Positions 32,290 through 43,860 of a stretch of 64,000 nucleotides of DNA are shown here, in pieces; positions within the stretch are counted from its first letter, which is position 1; each line of letters opens with the position of its first letter. This DNA is from Syncephalastrum monosporum B8922 (Eukaryota; Mucoromycota; Mucoromycetes; Mucorales; Syncephalastraceae), in the NCBI GenBank assembly GCA_000697355.1, contig JNEN01000829.1, forward strand, positions 153,096 through 217,095, given 5' to 3'. A program made the translations under genes and the position numbers. Below the pieces are notes generated by a model, which saw nothing but the letters and a program-made list of their open reading frames with translations, was not told where the DNA came from and ran no database searches.

Positions 32290-33947
32290 ATGAAGTGTAG
32301 CACTTTTTTTTTCTTGCTGGCCTCCGTTTTACTTTATTTCTTCTTCTTTTTTCCTCAAACAATCAGCTCCTTTCTTTTCCGGTTACGCTGCTCCCGTATT
32401 TATCTCGGCGTGATGCTTCTTGCCGGTCTCTACTGTTTCTTGGTGGCTTCGCTCGTGTTCTTGGCCTATTCCTTCTTGGATGTGCTGCCTTCAAACACAT
32501 GGTCCTCCAGCGAACTTCGACCCATCACCGGTTCGGCATGGACCGTTTGGAGTGGATGGTACCATACGCCGCGTCCGATTCAGCCTCGGCGTCATGGCTA
32601 TTTTCTTCACATCACAGATATGCATGTCAGTTCTTTTATTGTTTTACTGTGCAACAAATGAATATGAAACCAACCTCATTATTTTTTCTTTGTTGTTTTG
32701 GTACCACTCCATAGATAGACAGCCACTACGTCGCCAAAGGATCGGCAGCCTCGGCATGTCATCGGGCCGATAATTTCTTACAGAAAAATACAAGAAAAGC
32801 AGCTGGACGTTTGGGTGCGCCAGGAATGAAATGCGATGCACCCGAGGCGCTGGCCCAGGAAACACTCGCGTGGCTCGAACGTGACTGGGCAGACAAACTC
32901 GACTTTGTGGTGTGGACAGGTGACAATGCCCGGCACGACTGGGACAAGAAACGACGCCAGGCCATTCGGCGCAAGCGCCAAGAGGTGCTCCATACCAATC
33001 AACTAGCTGTGGACTGGATGGCAAGCGCCATGAAAAACATCCCCGTCATCCCTAGTCTGGGTAACAATGACGTCTGGCCCCACAATCAGGTCCAAGGCGC
33101 CGACGCCATGCTGCCTGCCTATCACTATATGTGGCAGTCCTGGATCCCTGCGAACCAAAAGAACTCGTTCCTTGAGGGAGGCTACTACTACGTCGATGTG
33201 GACCCGCGCCTGCGCGTCGTCGCGCTCAACACGATGCTGTGGTTCCACAAGAACAAGGCCGTTCACAGTTGCAAGGAATTAGGACCCCCACGCGCCCACC
33301 TTACGTGGCTCGAGAACGTTCTTCAGGACGCTCGTGCATCGCGCCAGGCCGTGCTCTTGACCGGCCACGTGCCACCATCCCCGAAAGACTATCGTTCGTC
33401 CTGTTTTGACGCCTATGTGGCGCTCACGACCCGTTACGCCGATGTGATCTGCGGCCAGCTCTTTGGGCATCTCAACATGGATCATTTCCTGCTCTACTCG
33501 AGTCAACCCCAGATGCAGACGTCTCGCAACATTGGAAAATACGTCGGCTGGCTACGCAACATGTACACCTCCGTCGCCGACCTCGACCACGGGCTTGCCG
33601 ATGACAATACACCGGCACTGGCAGCAGTGCAGGTCTCGCCCTCGGTGTTGCCAGTGTATTACCCAGGCATCCGCATCTACAAATACGATACCGATTTCCA
33701 GCCTCGCAAGGCGCTGCGCAGCTATGCGCAGTACTACGCCAACATCACCCGCTGGGAGCAGGAACATAAGAGCGACGAGCCGCTTGAATACGAGATCGAA
33801 TATACCACAGATGAATACAGCCTGCCTGACTTGTCGGCAGAGTCTTTATATGGCATGGTCAAGCGCATGGTGCAGGATGACGACAGTAGCCTATGGAATA
33901 CCTATACCCGTAACATGTTTGTCCGTACCCAAAACGATACCTTTTGA
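32290..33947 (+). CDS. PPN1: endopolyphosphatase-like vacuolar metallophosphatase
   Basis: Two exons (32290-32625, 32715-33947), 522 aa. After an N-terminal hydrophobic region with one or two membrane segments (LGVMLLAGLYCFLVASLVFL) the calcineurin-type phosphoesterase domain shows its metal-site motifs in order: FLHITDMHIDSHY, VVWTGDNARHD, IPSLGNNDVWPHN, LLTGHVPPSP and GQLFGHLNMDHF. GAPGMKCDAP and SCKELGPPRAHLTWLENVL are typical of endopolyphosphatases, which cut long polyphosphate chains in the vacuole. The usual family has one signal anchor. The hydrophobic stretch before residue 40 may be extra, so translation could instead start at Met41 (GVMLLAG). The longer start is kept because it is the first ATG. 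Confidence 0.85.
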
Positions 33948-34589
33948 ACATACCTGCTATAGCATGTACTTGGCCCTTTGCTCCTTATCTTTTTAGCCGG
34001 GCCTACAGTAGGTTAATCCCCCCCTTCTTTTGCATACATAGTACCTCCACTCGCTTTTGCGCACATATATACAAGCATACATACAAACACTCGTAACATA
34101 TGGGAATTGGTTGCATATACGTATTGGTAGCGAAAAGTGAAGCATTATTGCAATGAGTAGGGCCTAACTGGTGCGATCAAACGTAACGTTTCGCGATAAG
34201 CTGGCTGTTACTATTGATGCTGCTGTGCACAATCTAAGTGGGGCGAGGAAGAAGATGGGCGATTTACTGATGCACAGAATAAATTGACAGACAGATAGTG
34301 GCTCACAGAGATACCGTGCCGCTATTGTTTTCTAGTTTGATGGCGCTGCCAGTCGAGGCACGATAGAAAGGTGAGCTTGTTCGACGAATGCGTATGGCCG
34401 AAAGTCGTGTTACTAAAGCATTGGACCATCATCTTTGCGGCTAATAATCCTGTCATTCAAATCGATATGCAAGTAAGAGGTCTGTGCGTGCGATTGATTG
34501 CGTATCTGTATCGAATGAAGCCTTCATCGCTTCACCTTTCATATCCACGTGTGCAACCGTGATATATATACATGACAGGCTGCATTTTA
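33948..34589. other. intergenic between convergent genes
   Basis: No supported gene. This is the 3' flank of the polyphosphatase gene and of GIR2. Confidence 0.4.
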
Positions 34590-35562
34590 TTAATCGTCGT
34601 TGCCAAACTGTCTCCAGACCGCATTGCTATCGTCCTGCTCCTCGTCCTCCTGGGGCTGTGTCCGCTCGTACTGTGACGCATCGACCGAGACATCACCCTC
34701 GTCCATGTACTTGGCGTCCGATAGAGCCAGCGACTTGTCTTGCTCGAACAGCTGGCGACCGGTGGGTCGGTTCTTGAGTTCTCTTGCACGAGCCTTCTTC
34801 TCCTCGCTTTCGAGCTCGGCGAGTTCGCGATCAAACTTGGCCTTCCACTCGGCAAATCGCTCGGGGGTGAGCTTCGTGCCCCGGAACTTGGCGTTTTCCT
34901 TTTCCTCTTGAATGCGGATCTTTTCCTCCTCGGCCTCTTGCCGACTGCGCTCGGCGTCCTCCATGATGAGGTTGACTTCTTCTTTAACGAGCGAGGCCAT
35001 GGTGAAGATCATGACCATGCCCAGAGATTCTTCGGCCTAGAGAGACACACATCGATGCTATCAGCCTCGGATCCAAACAGGTCCTTATAAGCGTCTGTAT
35101 TACCGCTGCCCGCAGAGACTCCATGATCCGTGTCTGGTATGCAGAACTGAGGGTGCCCTGAGTGACCTCAATGTCGTATTCAGGCAGGGCGTCTGGGTAG
35201 GTAGGTGTGTATTTGACTCGTAATGCCAAGGTTACTGTCGTTAATGTATAGCATTAGCACGAGGACAACTTTGACAGCAGGAGCAAGGTGCTTACATGGA
35301 TCTTCCTCATCCTGATCGTCGGGTGCAACAAAGATCCGGAATTCGTTATCACCGAGTTCTAGTAGCGGGTGGAATGAGACAAGGCGATTGAGCGAGCTAA
35401 ACACACAAACACACAGACACACACAAACCTTCGAATTCCTCTGGATATATAGATTGCAAGGCCTCGAGCTCATTTTGTTGTTCCTCGGCGTAGTCTACAG
35501 AAAGAAGCGCGGTAAGGAATCGCGTTATACCTCGAGACAACAATGAAGACTGTACCTGTCAT
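34590..35562 (-). CDS. GIR2: RWD-domain protein Gir2/RWDD1-like
   Basis: Five exons (35562-35556, 35494-35429, 35358-35296, 35234-35104, 35036-34590), 237 aa. The first exon encodes only two and a third codons. The RWD domain spans about residues 3-115: YAEEQQNELEALQSIYPEEF, ALRVKYTPTYPDALPEYDIE, then a helix with ESLGMVMIFTMASLVKEEVN. The C-terminal part has the conserved KFRGTKLTPERFAEWKAKF and KKARARELKNRPTGRQLFEQ blocks and an acidic tail with NAVWRQFGNDD. Gir2 binds the GTPase Rbg2 and the activator Gcn1, dampening Gcn2 signalling during amino-acid starvation. Confidence 0.9.
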
Positions 35563-36322
35563 GGCGGGTGAGCAAGCAAAAATGAAAAAAGCGCAAGAAT
35601 TTGTGCGGACCGATTGATCATTTTCCTCACTTTGCCCACTTACGCGACGACACCGTATTGCTGCACCACGCACCTCATATCATAAACCATCCACGCGCAG
35701 CTCCTTCTACTGTATGTATTTCAGCGTACGTAGGAGTCCGCCTGGATGCACATGATTATGATGCTAGGCTACGGCTTGTGTCATTATCGGGCAGGTGTGG
35801 CCATAACATTTGAGAAGGAGGACCCAGTCAGGGCGAATTTAACACTCCTTCGCCATTCATGTGGATAATAAGATACATGACAGATCGACTGTACGCCACC
35901 CGATGAAAGAGAGTCTTGGCAGCATGGGCATGTACGGACAAGGATAGATTGTGTGTATCGTGATTTCGGCGGGGCATTCCCAAAGCAGGCAGGATATGCT
36001 GTCGGATTACTACCACCCTGCTGTATGTGTGTGTGGTATGACGGTGGATTTATTAAGAAATCCATGAACGGGAAAGGATAGGGAAAGGGAAAGGGAATAT
36101 TATGGAAATGAATGCTCAGCACACAAGGTAATTAGATGCTGAGGAGAGCAGAAAAACGTAGAACTGTGTAAATGGGATGGGATGAATAAATAATAATGAA
36201 TGGGATGGGTAAGGGGATGTGTTGTACAACAAAGCAAGCACTTTTTTCGGGGTTCGAGCGGGTGGGTTAAGTGCGGCAAAGTGGTTGTTTCTTCCATTGA
36301 TACCCCAAACCACGGCAGACAG

Positions 36323-36353
<31 letters not shown>

Positions 36354-36428
36354 ACGACAACAGATTACCTTTTTACTCTAACCATTCACTCGACATAATA
36401 CTCGCTATCTTCATTTGCCACTCAAGCC
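35563..36428. other. intergenic, divergent promoters
   Basis: Divergent spacer between GIR2 and the Cdc4-like gene. It has a (CA)n run at 36324-36347 about 80 bp before the Cdc4-like ATG. No gene supported. Confidence 0.45.
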
Positions 36429-38978
36429 ATGTTCACTCCTTCTGGAACCAACAGAGCGAAGCCAGGCGACAGACGAAGAATCGCAGCCAGCCTTCCGCCA
36501 CTTGAGTTCAAAGCCCCTCACGGACATCACAATAATACCACGTCCCATGCGATCGACGACGCTGGGCTATACCCCTTGGCCGACATGCCAACGCCACCTG
36601 CTGTGAGGCACTTCCCCTTTGACCTGAACGGCGCATACTGCTACCTGGAAGAGATTGACCCTACCGTAAGATCTACTCTTGCTTTTGCACCTGCACCTGC
36701 AGACATTGATTTGATGTTATCTCTCCAGATCGCACACGCTACCCGACACCTCGAACCTCCGCCCGCGGCACCGACCCACCACACACAACGATATCAAGAA
36801 CAGCAACAAGTTCAGCAGCGGCAGCAGCAACCGCATGCGTCGCTTCAAAGACAGGCTTCCCCTTCGCCGTCATCCTCCGCTTTCCACGTCTCACCCCAAC
36901 ACTCGCCTCGCAAGCGCCCTGTCTCGTGGTTTCTAGAAGATGAATCATGGGAGGAACGGAAGCCGAAGCGGGTCGATACCGTCCTCAAGCAGTCACCTCC
37001 CGCCCTTTTGACCCCCATCGCCGAACCGCCTTCCAGCGGCTTCCAGGAATCCCCTCTGACCGTCGACACTACGCCACCACTGCCTCTTGCTCCTTCTTCT
37101 ATTACTAATACTACTTCTACTTCTACTCCTACATCTACTATTATTACCACCACCACCACCACCACCACCACCACCACTACCACCACTACCGCGACTCCTG
37201 CTACTCCTGCTACTCCTGCCACTACCACTCCTACCGCAAGCGTTTCTGCTGCTGCTACTGCTGCTGTTGCTGTCGTGGACGCTGAGGAGGATGCTGGCTC
37301 TCAAGACCCTACTCTTCCACAAACTGCTGCTGATACTCCCAATTCCGCACTCCCTTCGCCCTCGCTCTCGCCCGTCATTGCAGAGCGCAAGCCTCTCCCA
37401 GGTGCCAAGGATGACCCCATCAGCTTCTACACCTCGCTCCCTACCAAACTCCAAGACTATGTCATGACGCAACTCCTGCGCCGTACGCCTATGGATGCCC
37501 TCCGTCTCGCACATCACACCATTAACCAGGGCCTCCGCACCGACATTCTCGCCAGGCTCTACGAAGAGGACGAGCGCGTCCGGCTGAACGTGCCCGATGC
37601 GTCCGACAAGTCACTCGTGCGCTGCGTCCTTTTGCATTGCGATGTGCGTACGCTGTCGCGTGCAATGGCGGTCAGCAAGACGTGGCATGCCCTTGTCGCC
37701 AACGACGTCCACTTGTGGAAATGCAAGCTTCAGGAAGCGGACTATACCACAGACATCATCGAGGTTCCTGATTCACCCAACCCTTACAAGTCCCTCTACG
37801 AACGCCGTCACAGGCTGCGCCAAAACTGGAACCACAACCGCTGCACGCGCAAGCAACTCGAAGGCCATGCCAACAACGTCGTGACTTGCCTTCAGTTTGA
37901 CGATGATAAGATCGTCACCGGCTCCGATGATCACAATGTCAATATCTACGATATCAAGACCGGCAAGCTGCGCCGCACTCTGGAGGGCCACGAAGGCGGC
38001 GTCTGGGCCTTGCAGTACATTGACAACACGCTTATCACTGGCTCAACCGACCGTACAATCCGCATCTGGGATATGGAGACCGGCCGCTGTCGGCACATTT
38101 TCCGAGGTCACGGCAGCACCGTCCGCTGCTTGACGATCGTGACGCCGACGCGGACCCACTCAGGACAACTGGAGCCTCGGCGGACACTCCTCGTTAGTGG
38201 ATCGCGCGACCATACCGTCCGCGTCTGGGAACTCCCTTCAATGGATAACAGCATCCTCGACAACGAGACGCGGACGTCTGAGCACATGTACCAGCGCCAC
38301 AAGCTCATCGGCCACGAAGGCTCAGTGCGGGCACTGGCCGCGCACGGCAGCATGCTCGCGAGCGGTAGCTATGACAACACGGTGCGCATCTGGAATATCA
38401 GCACCGGACGGTTGCAGCATGTGCTCAAAGGCCACGAGCAAAAGGTATACACTGTCGTCATTGATGGCGAGCGCGGCAAATGCATCTCCGGCAGCATGGA
38501 CACTACCGTTCGCATATGGGATATGACCAGTGGCGCTTGTGAGCGCGTCCTCCAAGGCCATCACATCCTCGTCGGTTTGCTTGGCCTTTCACCGAACTAC
38601 CTTGTCAGCGCCGCTGCTGATCAGACCCTCCGCGTGTGGTCCCCTCGGACGGGTCAGTGCTATCATACCCTCTTTGGCCATAAGGCCGCTATCACCTCCT
38701 TCCAGCACGATGAACACAAGGTCATTTCCGGCGCCGAGGGCAGCCTCAGGATGTGGGATATCAAAACAGGAAAATACATGCATGAACTCATTGGCGACAT
38801 TAATGGCGTGTGGCGTGTGGCCTTCAACGAGCGCTGGTGCGTCGCCGCTGTCCGGAGGTGGGTATCATTTTTTCTTTCATTTCCTTTTTTCTATTTTTGC
38901 TTCCGCTGACATTTGCCCCATAGCAAAGAGGATAAAACCAGGATTGAAGTGATGGATTTTGGCGCGGGGTGCTTTTAA
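36429..38978 (+). CDS. F-box/WD40 ubiquitin-ligase adaptor, Cdc4-like
   Basis: Two exons (36429-38857, 38924-38978), 827 aa. The first 330 residues are disordered: Gln-rich, Ser/Pro-rich and a Thr run encoded by ACN triplets (37147-37190). An F-box-like region lies about residues 335-435 (FYTSLPTKLQDYVMTQLLRR, CDVRTLSRAMAVSKTWHALV, WKCKLQEADY). Seven to eight WD40 repeats follow, beginning KQLEGHANNVVTCLQFDDDK and including ITGSTDRTIRIWDMETG, LASGSYDNTVRIWNISTG and VSAAADQTLRVW. The C-terminus RIEVMDFGAG resembles the end of Cdc4/Pop1 proteins. These bind phosphodegrons of cell-cycle inhibitors for SCF ubiquitination. Met30/SconB-type proteins are the alternative. Confidence 0.85.
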
Positions 38979-39122
38979 TCTTTGCTTATTTTTTCCTTTC
39001 CATGGTGCAAACAAAAAAGGTGGACGGAAATTTATTCCCTTAGCTCACTTTGCCCTATAATCATCCCTTAACACGCATTGTCCATTATTTTCCACTTGTT
39101 ATTTGACTTTATTCATTCGGTT

Positions 39123-39178
39123 ACACACACACACACACCACATACGAACTCCTTTTCTCTCTCTCTCTCTCTTTATCT
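39123..39178. repeat. CA/CT microsatellites upstream of the tetraspanin gene
   Basis: An (AC)n run is followed after 25 bp by a (CT)n run, both within 80 bp of the tetraspanin ATG. They probably belong to its promoter or 5' leader. Confidence 0.7.
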
Positions 39179-39199
39179 CGACCTACATTCACCTATATC

Positions 39200-40471
39200 A
39201 TGGCGACTCATACCGACGAGAGGTAGATCTCCTGTGTATGCATATAAAAGCTCCCTTCCTTTGTCTGAATAGTAGTCCTTTTTATCTTTTCGCTACCTAG
39301 AACAGAGGAAAAGAATATAGCGGACAAGGTGCAGCCCCATCTGCGATCCTATGGACGGCCAGACGTACAGCGACTACCACGCTTTTTCCTCGGCTGGACG
39401 TTGTCTCGATGGTTTCTTATGCTTTCCAATCTGATGGTATGATACCTAAAAGATGAGGACCGTGAGTGGGTCGGCTGAGACGCCAGTTTTTATGTGTATA
39501 GCTCGGCTTATACGGTCTTGTCTTTCTTGTGGGATCCATCGTCACGTACGCTCAAGGTATATATATGCAAAGACAGAAGCGCCCACGTTTATCAATGCTC
39601 ATAATGATATGCAGTCTACGATCGAGCCACCGTTATTGTCGTCGCGAACCGGGATATCCTGGCCGGTACATTGAAAACAAACATTCATGCAATTAATTTT
39701 CTCAAACTCAATCATCGCTCACCCATAGTGACATCTGCCGCGGCGCTGCTGTGCACTGTGACGGCCGTAGTTGGCATGACAGGCGTGGTGCTCAAGAGCC
39801 GTAAGATATTGGCGTTCCACGCGCTGCTGCTCTGGCCATGCTTTGCCTTGATCACCGCGGTAGGCTATCTCGCCTACAAAGGCAATCGGTGGAACCTGAA
39901 ATCTCGGCTGGGCATGCAATGGCGTTATGACCTCACCGACGCGGATCATGCTGCGCTTCAGAGCACCGTATGTGTTTGTTTGACTTTTTTTTTTCCTCAT
40001 TGTTTTCCTTGTTCACACATCCATGTGTTCAATGTTTAGCTCCACTGCTGTGGGTTTGAGAACCCATCCGACCATGCCACCTACGGCGAGCGGTGCTGGC
40101 CCGAATCACTTTTGCCCGGCTGCCAGTACAAATTCTTCATGTTCGAGTCTGACTTCCTAGTGAAAACTTACACCGTCACGTTTGCCATGGTCCCCCTCCA
40201 TGTGGTGATTGTCATCGTTTCCTTGCTGTGCTCTAATCACATTGATCCGCTGTTTGGCACACGGCCACCCCCAGCCATCCCCTATCTCGGCCAATTCTTG
40301 GATTGGCGCGAGTGGGAGCAGAACCAGCCGGACACATCACCATGCGAGGTCACACCGGCGTCCGCGCCTGCCAAGGTGGAAGCACCCGATTCGCTCCGAA
40401 CCCGCGCCCGCAAAAACCATACCATCCTACACAAAGGAGAGGAACATAGCCCGCGCAAGGATGAAACCTAG
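39200..40471 (+). CDS. fungal tetraspanin
   Basis: Five exons (39200-39222, 39301-39436, 39502-39556, 39615-39967, 40040-40471), 332 aa. Four membrane segments are visible: residues around LSNLMLGLYGLVFLVGSIVT, SAAALLCTVTAVVGMTGVVL, LAFHALLLWPCFALITAVGY, and FAMVPLHVVIVIVSLLC. The large loop between segments 3 and 4 starts with the diagnostic Cys-Cys-Gly (LHCCGFENPSDH) and has further Cys in ERCWPE and LLPGCQ. The C-terminal tail of about 75 residues is hydrophilic and Pro-rich. Tetraspanins organise membrane microdomains; the fungal Pls1 type is needed for penetration structures, but which subtype this is cannot be told. Confidence 0.8.
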
Positions 40472-40788
40472 ACGCATTCTTGAAATGTGTTGCTAACTTT
40501 ATTGATGATGCCATCAACAACTACGTATCAGCTGTTATATATGACGCTTTATATCACATGCATTGGAAGAGTACACGTAAAACTCAAAACGAGTCAATAA
40601 GTCGATGATTTTTATTTGAACGAAACATGGTAGTCATTTGTGGGTTTATGTTTATTTACAGAGTTTACTTTGTACAGGTGTTGTACTATCGCAAGGTATA
40701 TTGATATGGTATCGCAAGAATGGAGTAAATGAGCCGGATTATGAGTGGGCAATCGGAGTGTGCAAATGTTGAGGAAAAAGAAGCGAAG
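40472..40788. other. intergenic between convergent genes
   Basis: 317 bp; nothing seen apart from the two 3' flanks. Confidence 0.4.
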
Positions 40789-42435
40789 TCAATGGCAGGG
40801 CTTCTTGTGGGTGGCGGCGGATCCGGCGGATCCAGCGTCTTTTTCGTCCTTGCCGACATCGTGCTCAGGCTTTCGCTTTCTGGCAGGTGAAGGCTGGGGC
40901 GTGGCCGGAGCAGGAGGACGGTCATTTTCGGAGGGTGCGGCCGATGGCAGACAGCTTTTCTTGCTGCGATGGTCATGATTGCCGGGGCCTTGTTTTTCAT
41001 GACTGGCTTGTTCTTCGTGCTTTCGCTTGGCATGGGACGGAGAGGGTGGGGCTGATTTGGAAGCGGCTGGCTGAAGAGGAGTGGCCGGCTGAAGAGGAGC
41101 GGCTGGCTCAAGAGGAGCGGCTGGCTCAAGAGGAGCGGCTGGCTCAAGAGGAGCGGCTGGCTCAAGAGGAGCGGCTGGCTCAAGAGGAGCGGCTGGCTGA
41201 AGAGGAGTGGCTAGCTCAAGAGGAGTGGCTGGCTGAAGAGGAGTGGCTTGCGGACGAGCGGCTGGTTGAGGAGGAGTGGCTGGCTCAAGAGGAGCGGCCT
41301 GCGGAGGAGCGGCTGGTTGAGGAGCGGCTGGTTGACGAGTAGGTACGGGTGGAAGAGTAGCCGCGAACCTTTCCAAAGCGGCGAGCGACTCAGCAGGCGG
41401 AAGCTCCTTTATGCGAGCAAGCTGTTGGAGGGCACTGCGTCTTTGTGCGTCAGGTAATGTCTTGATAACAGCGAGCTTCGCCACAGCTGCTCGCTTTCTC
41501 CTGATGAGCTCTTTTCGTGCTGCCACCTTGTGCCTGAGATGCCGCTGGTGTGACTCCCACTGGGCATCAGTTTGGAAGTCCTCACGACACTTGGGATCAA
41601 CGGACGGACGCAGATTTTCGAATGAAACGCCGACACAGGCCATGGATAGCGTTTCTTCCTTGTCATAGAAAGTCCTTTTGATGCGTGGTGCGAAGCTGAC
41701 CGTCTTCTTCATTTCGGAAACAGCTTGGGAAATGGTGGTGATGGTCTGTGCGCTCTTTGGTGCGACGGTCGGTGCTGCACACGGTGTCACGGAGTCTGTG
41801 TCATTTTCATTTCCAGCATGGCTGCCTTGGCTACTGTCTTCCAGTGCTGCAACGCCCATAGTCTCGTCCTGGATGTGTTCTTCAGTTGTGGTGGGTACAG
41901 CGTTTGCAAGTGTTGCGGGTATGTTTGAAATGACGATTTCCGCGTTTGAGTGATCGCTGGAGGGGACAGTAGGAGTTGCAGCTTGTGTTGGGCGGTCGCC
42001 ATCATTGCGCCCTTCCAACGATGCGTCGCTCATAATTTCGTCCTGAGCATTGCTTTGACATATGATGTCGGCAGAGACAGATGGTGTATCACAGACAACG
42101 GCAGTAGGTGCTGTAGCTTCGTTTGAGAGGCTGTCCACCATGCGTTTTCCTGTTGTCACGTCACTCGCAGCTCCGCCCTGAGCATGGCTTTCAGGTATGG
42201 TGTTGGTAGAAACGGTTGGTGTGTCATATGGAGCTGGAACGGTGATTACCGACACTGGGTCATCGCAGGTTTGCGCAGCAGAAACTGCATTCGTTGTGGT
42301 AGGGATGGCAACGGTAGGAATGGTAGCTGCGGCGGTCTCCACAGACAGGGCATCCTTCTCAACTATCGCAGCGTAAAAGGCCTCTTGGACTGGGAGCGTG
42401 AGCTGGACGAAGTAGTCTCGCAGTTGATGCAGCAT
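40789..42435 (-). CDS. Pro/Ala hexapeptide-repeat protein, unknown
   Basis: One exon, 548 aa from the ATG at 42435. The frame is open upstream but without an ATG. The N-terminal helix is MLHQLRDYFVQLTLPVQEAFY. A long Thr/Val/Ala-rich region follows, then a conserved-looking core (KKTVSFAPRIKRTFYDKEET, LRHKVAARKELIRRKRAAVA, ALQQLARIKELPPAESL). About 15 copies of a P(Q/E)PA(A/T)PL-type hexapeptide follow, then a basic Ser/Pro C-terminus with likely nuclear signals (AKRKHEE, HRSKKSC, ARKRKPEHD). KTVSF matches the RVxF docking motif for protein phosphatase 1, a motif-only inference. No family recognised. Confidence 0.65.
   Translation of the reverse strand: MLHQLRDYFVQLTLPVQEAFYAAIVEKDALSVETAAATIPTVAIPTTTNAVSAAQTCDDPVSVITVPAPYDTPTVSTNTIPESHAQGGAASDVTTGKRMVDSLSNEATAPTAVVCDTPSVSADIICQSNAQDEIMSDASLEGRNDGDRPTQAATPTVPSSDHSNAEIVISNIPATLANAVPTTTEEHIQDETMGVAALEDSSQGSHAGNENDTDSVTPCAAPTVAPKSAQTITTISQAVSEMKKTVSFAPRIKRTFYDKEETLSMACVGVSFENLRPSVDPKCREDFQTDAQWESHQRHLRHKVAARKELIRRKRAAVAKLAVIKTLPDAQRRSALQQLARIKELPPAESLAALERFAATLPPVPTRQPAAPQPAAPPQAAPLEPATPPQPAARPQATPLQPATPLELATPLQPAAPLEPAAPLEPAAPLEPAAPLEPAAPLEPAAPLQPATPLQPAASKSAPPSPSHAKRKHEEQASHEKQGPGNHDHRSKKSCLPSAAPSENDRPPAPATPQPSPARKRKPEHDVGKDEKDAGSAGSAATHKKPCH
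41062..41335. repeat. 18-bp minisatellite within coding sequence
   Basis: About fifteen tandem copies of an 18-bp unit (consensus CGGCTGGCTCAAGAGGAG) with a few 15-bp variants at the right end. Five consecutive copies from about 41098 to 41187 are identical. It encodes the Pro/Ala hexapeptide array on the minus strand and stays in frame because each unit is a multiple of three. Confidence 0.9.
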
Positions 42436-42835
42436 CGCGTCGAACAGAAAGAGTGGTAAAAAAAAAGTCAAAATCGCGTCGCGCGTCAAATGATTGGTGT
42501 CAGCCAATCAAAATGCGGTAAATTTTACGCGCGCGTCTGCTTAGACGGCATAAGGTATTGAATTCTCATTACATATGAATAAGCCCACGCTTCGCAGAAC
42601 AAGGACCTTGGTCATACCTCCATGACTTCAGACAGATGTGGTAGTAGGAACGCTTCAATCAGCTCTTCTCATAAAGTCCTTGCTTAACTTTATCATCTAT
42701 CATGTAGCGCTAAACTTCTGAGCTTTGCTTATTTCTCTCAACGTGCGGTCAGTTGCATGTATGCTTTGCATTCTACACAATAGTACAACTCTTCGCCTAC
42801 ACTATATGCTATTTGTGAAGGCTGAGCAGCCATGA
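42436..42835. other. intergenic, left margin of the second island
   Basis: No supported gene. It includes an inverted pair GATTGGTGTCAGCCAATC at 42491-42508, presumably promoter sequence of the repeat-protein gene. Confidence 0.4.
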
Positions 42836-43078
42836 TTATGAGCATAATGTATTATATGTATAAATTGTACATAGGGACCTATAGTGCCGTGAAGTACGGC
42901 ATTCGTAGCCAATTGCTGTTTGAACTTCTTTGATCATCACGAAGTACTCCACTTCATAGCGCTTGCTATAGACAACTTCATAAAACCATGTGCTTACAAG
43001 GCGAGTGAAAGCAAAGGCAAGTATGCCAAAGCAGAAACCTTCTTGCAGTAACAAAAGTGTTATTTCGTTTGGACACAA
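42836..43078 (-). pseudogene. relic resembling the last exon of the chromodomain gene
   Basis: The minus-strand frame reads STWFYEVVYSKRYEVEYFVM, which aligns to GAWFCDVIYSKRHSVEHFVM in the last exon of the chromodomain gene (6380-6445). The match covers only about 20 residues, and flanking sequence is unrelated. It lies beside the inverted island repeat copy D, as the exon-4 relic lies beside a repeat copy in the first island. Confidence 0.4.
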
Positions 43079-43189
43079 CTATACCTAAGTGGTACATGAA
43101 AACAAATGTATAAATGGTTATACCCTTCATTATTGACTAATGCATTGCTGTTTACTCGTTTATACTGTGTTGAAAATGCGTTTATAGAA

Positions 43190-43860
43190 TGTTTCAGTCA
43201 TGGTCCTGTTTTCAGCATGATTCTTCCGTCCATGTTACTTCTTGTTTTCAATCCTGGTCAAGCGTCACTGCGCTACTTCTCTTACAGGAGCTATAAGCCG
43301 TAACATGCCATTTGACAGCCCGTTTCTGCACGCAATGCCAAGTGTCAGCGTGCATACCTGTAAACCGCGCCACGCCACGCCGTTTGACATGTGCAGTTGC
43401 CGACAGGCGCATACAATCTCAAACTCCAGACCTTGCTTTATGATAATAGAAATTTACAGAATAGTATATATACGTCTATCCGAATCTTACATGTATAATA
43501 ACTGTGTCCTTGAACAAAGACGGTTGCTTCTCTTCCTCACCCATTTGGATTGCTCTCTTTTCCTCTCTTCAACAGCATAAGCCCATGAATTGTCTCTGTC
43601 TATTTTTTAGAATCGAAGGTCGGTCTGACACGAGATCGATCATGCTCATTAACTGATTGCGCATTGAGCATTAGGCGTACGAGCCTTTTTGCCTGCCATG
43701 GAGGTGAAAAGCATACTGTAAAAATAGCTGTAATTTCTTTCCGCGAGTGCTGATTGTCTCTCTCTGCGACGTAACACTTAACAGAGCATATGCATATGAT
43801 ACATATACGATGTCGCAACTCTTATAGTGGAACCAGTGACGCAAAACTGTAAATGTTTAT
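43190..43860 (-). repeat. island repeat, copy D (inverted)
   Basis: Reverse-orientation copy holding the terminal unit (43190-43440, with the GCGTGCATACCTGTAAACCGCG core) and a diverged outer unit (to about 43860; CCTGCCATGGAGGTGAAAAGCAT region). It starts near the sequence GGTCCTG at about 43202, close to where copy E ends, so D and E form an inverted pair about 0.8 kb apart. Confidence 0.65.

Noticed and set aside
37087..37467. Leu/Pro-rich plus-strand ORF inside the Cdc4-like gene
   Set aside because: Frame-shifted reading of the ACN triplet repeat, not an independent gene.
41062..41335. CRISPR-like array
   Set aside because: The repeats are adjacent with no spacers, lie inside a coding frame, and the genome is eukaryotic.
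40789..42507. Longer N-terminus (TFFLPLFLFDA) for the Pro/Ala-repeat protein
   Set aside because: The upstream part has no ATG; the first ATG at 42435 is used instead.
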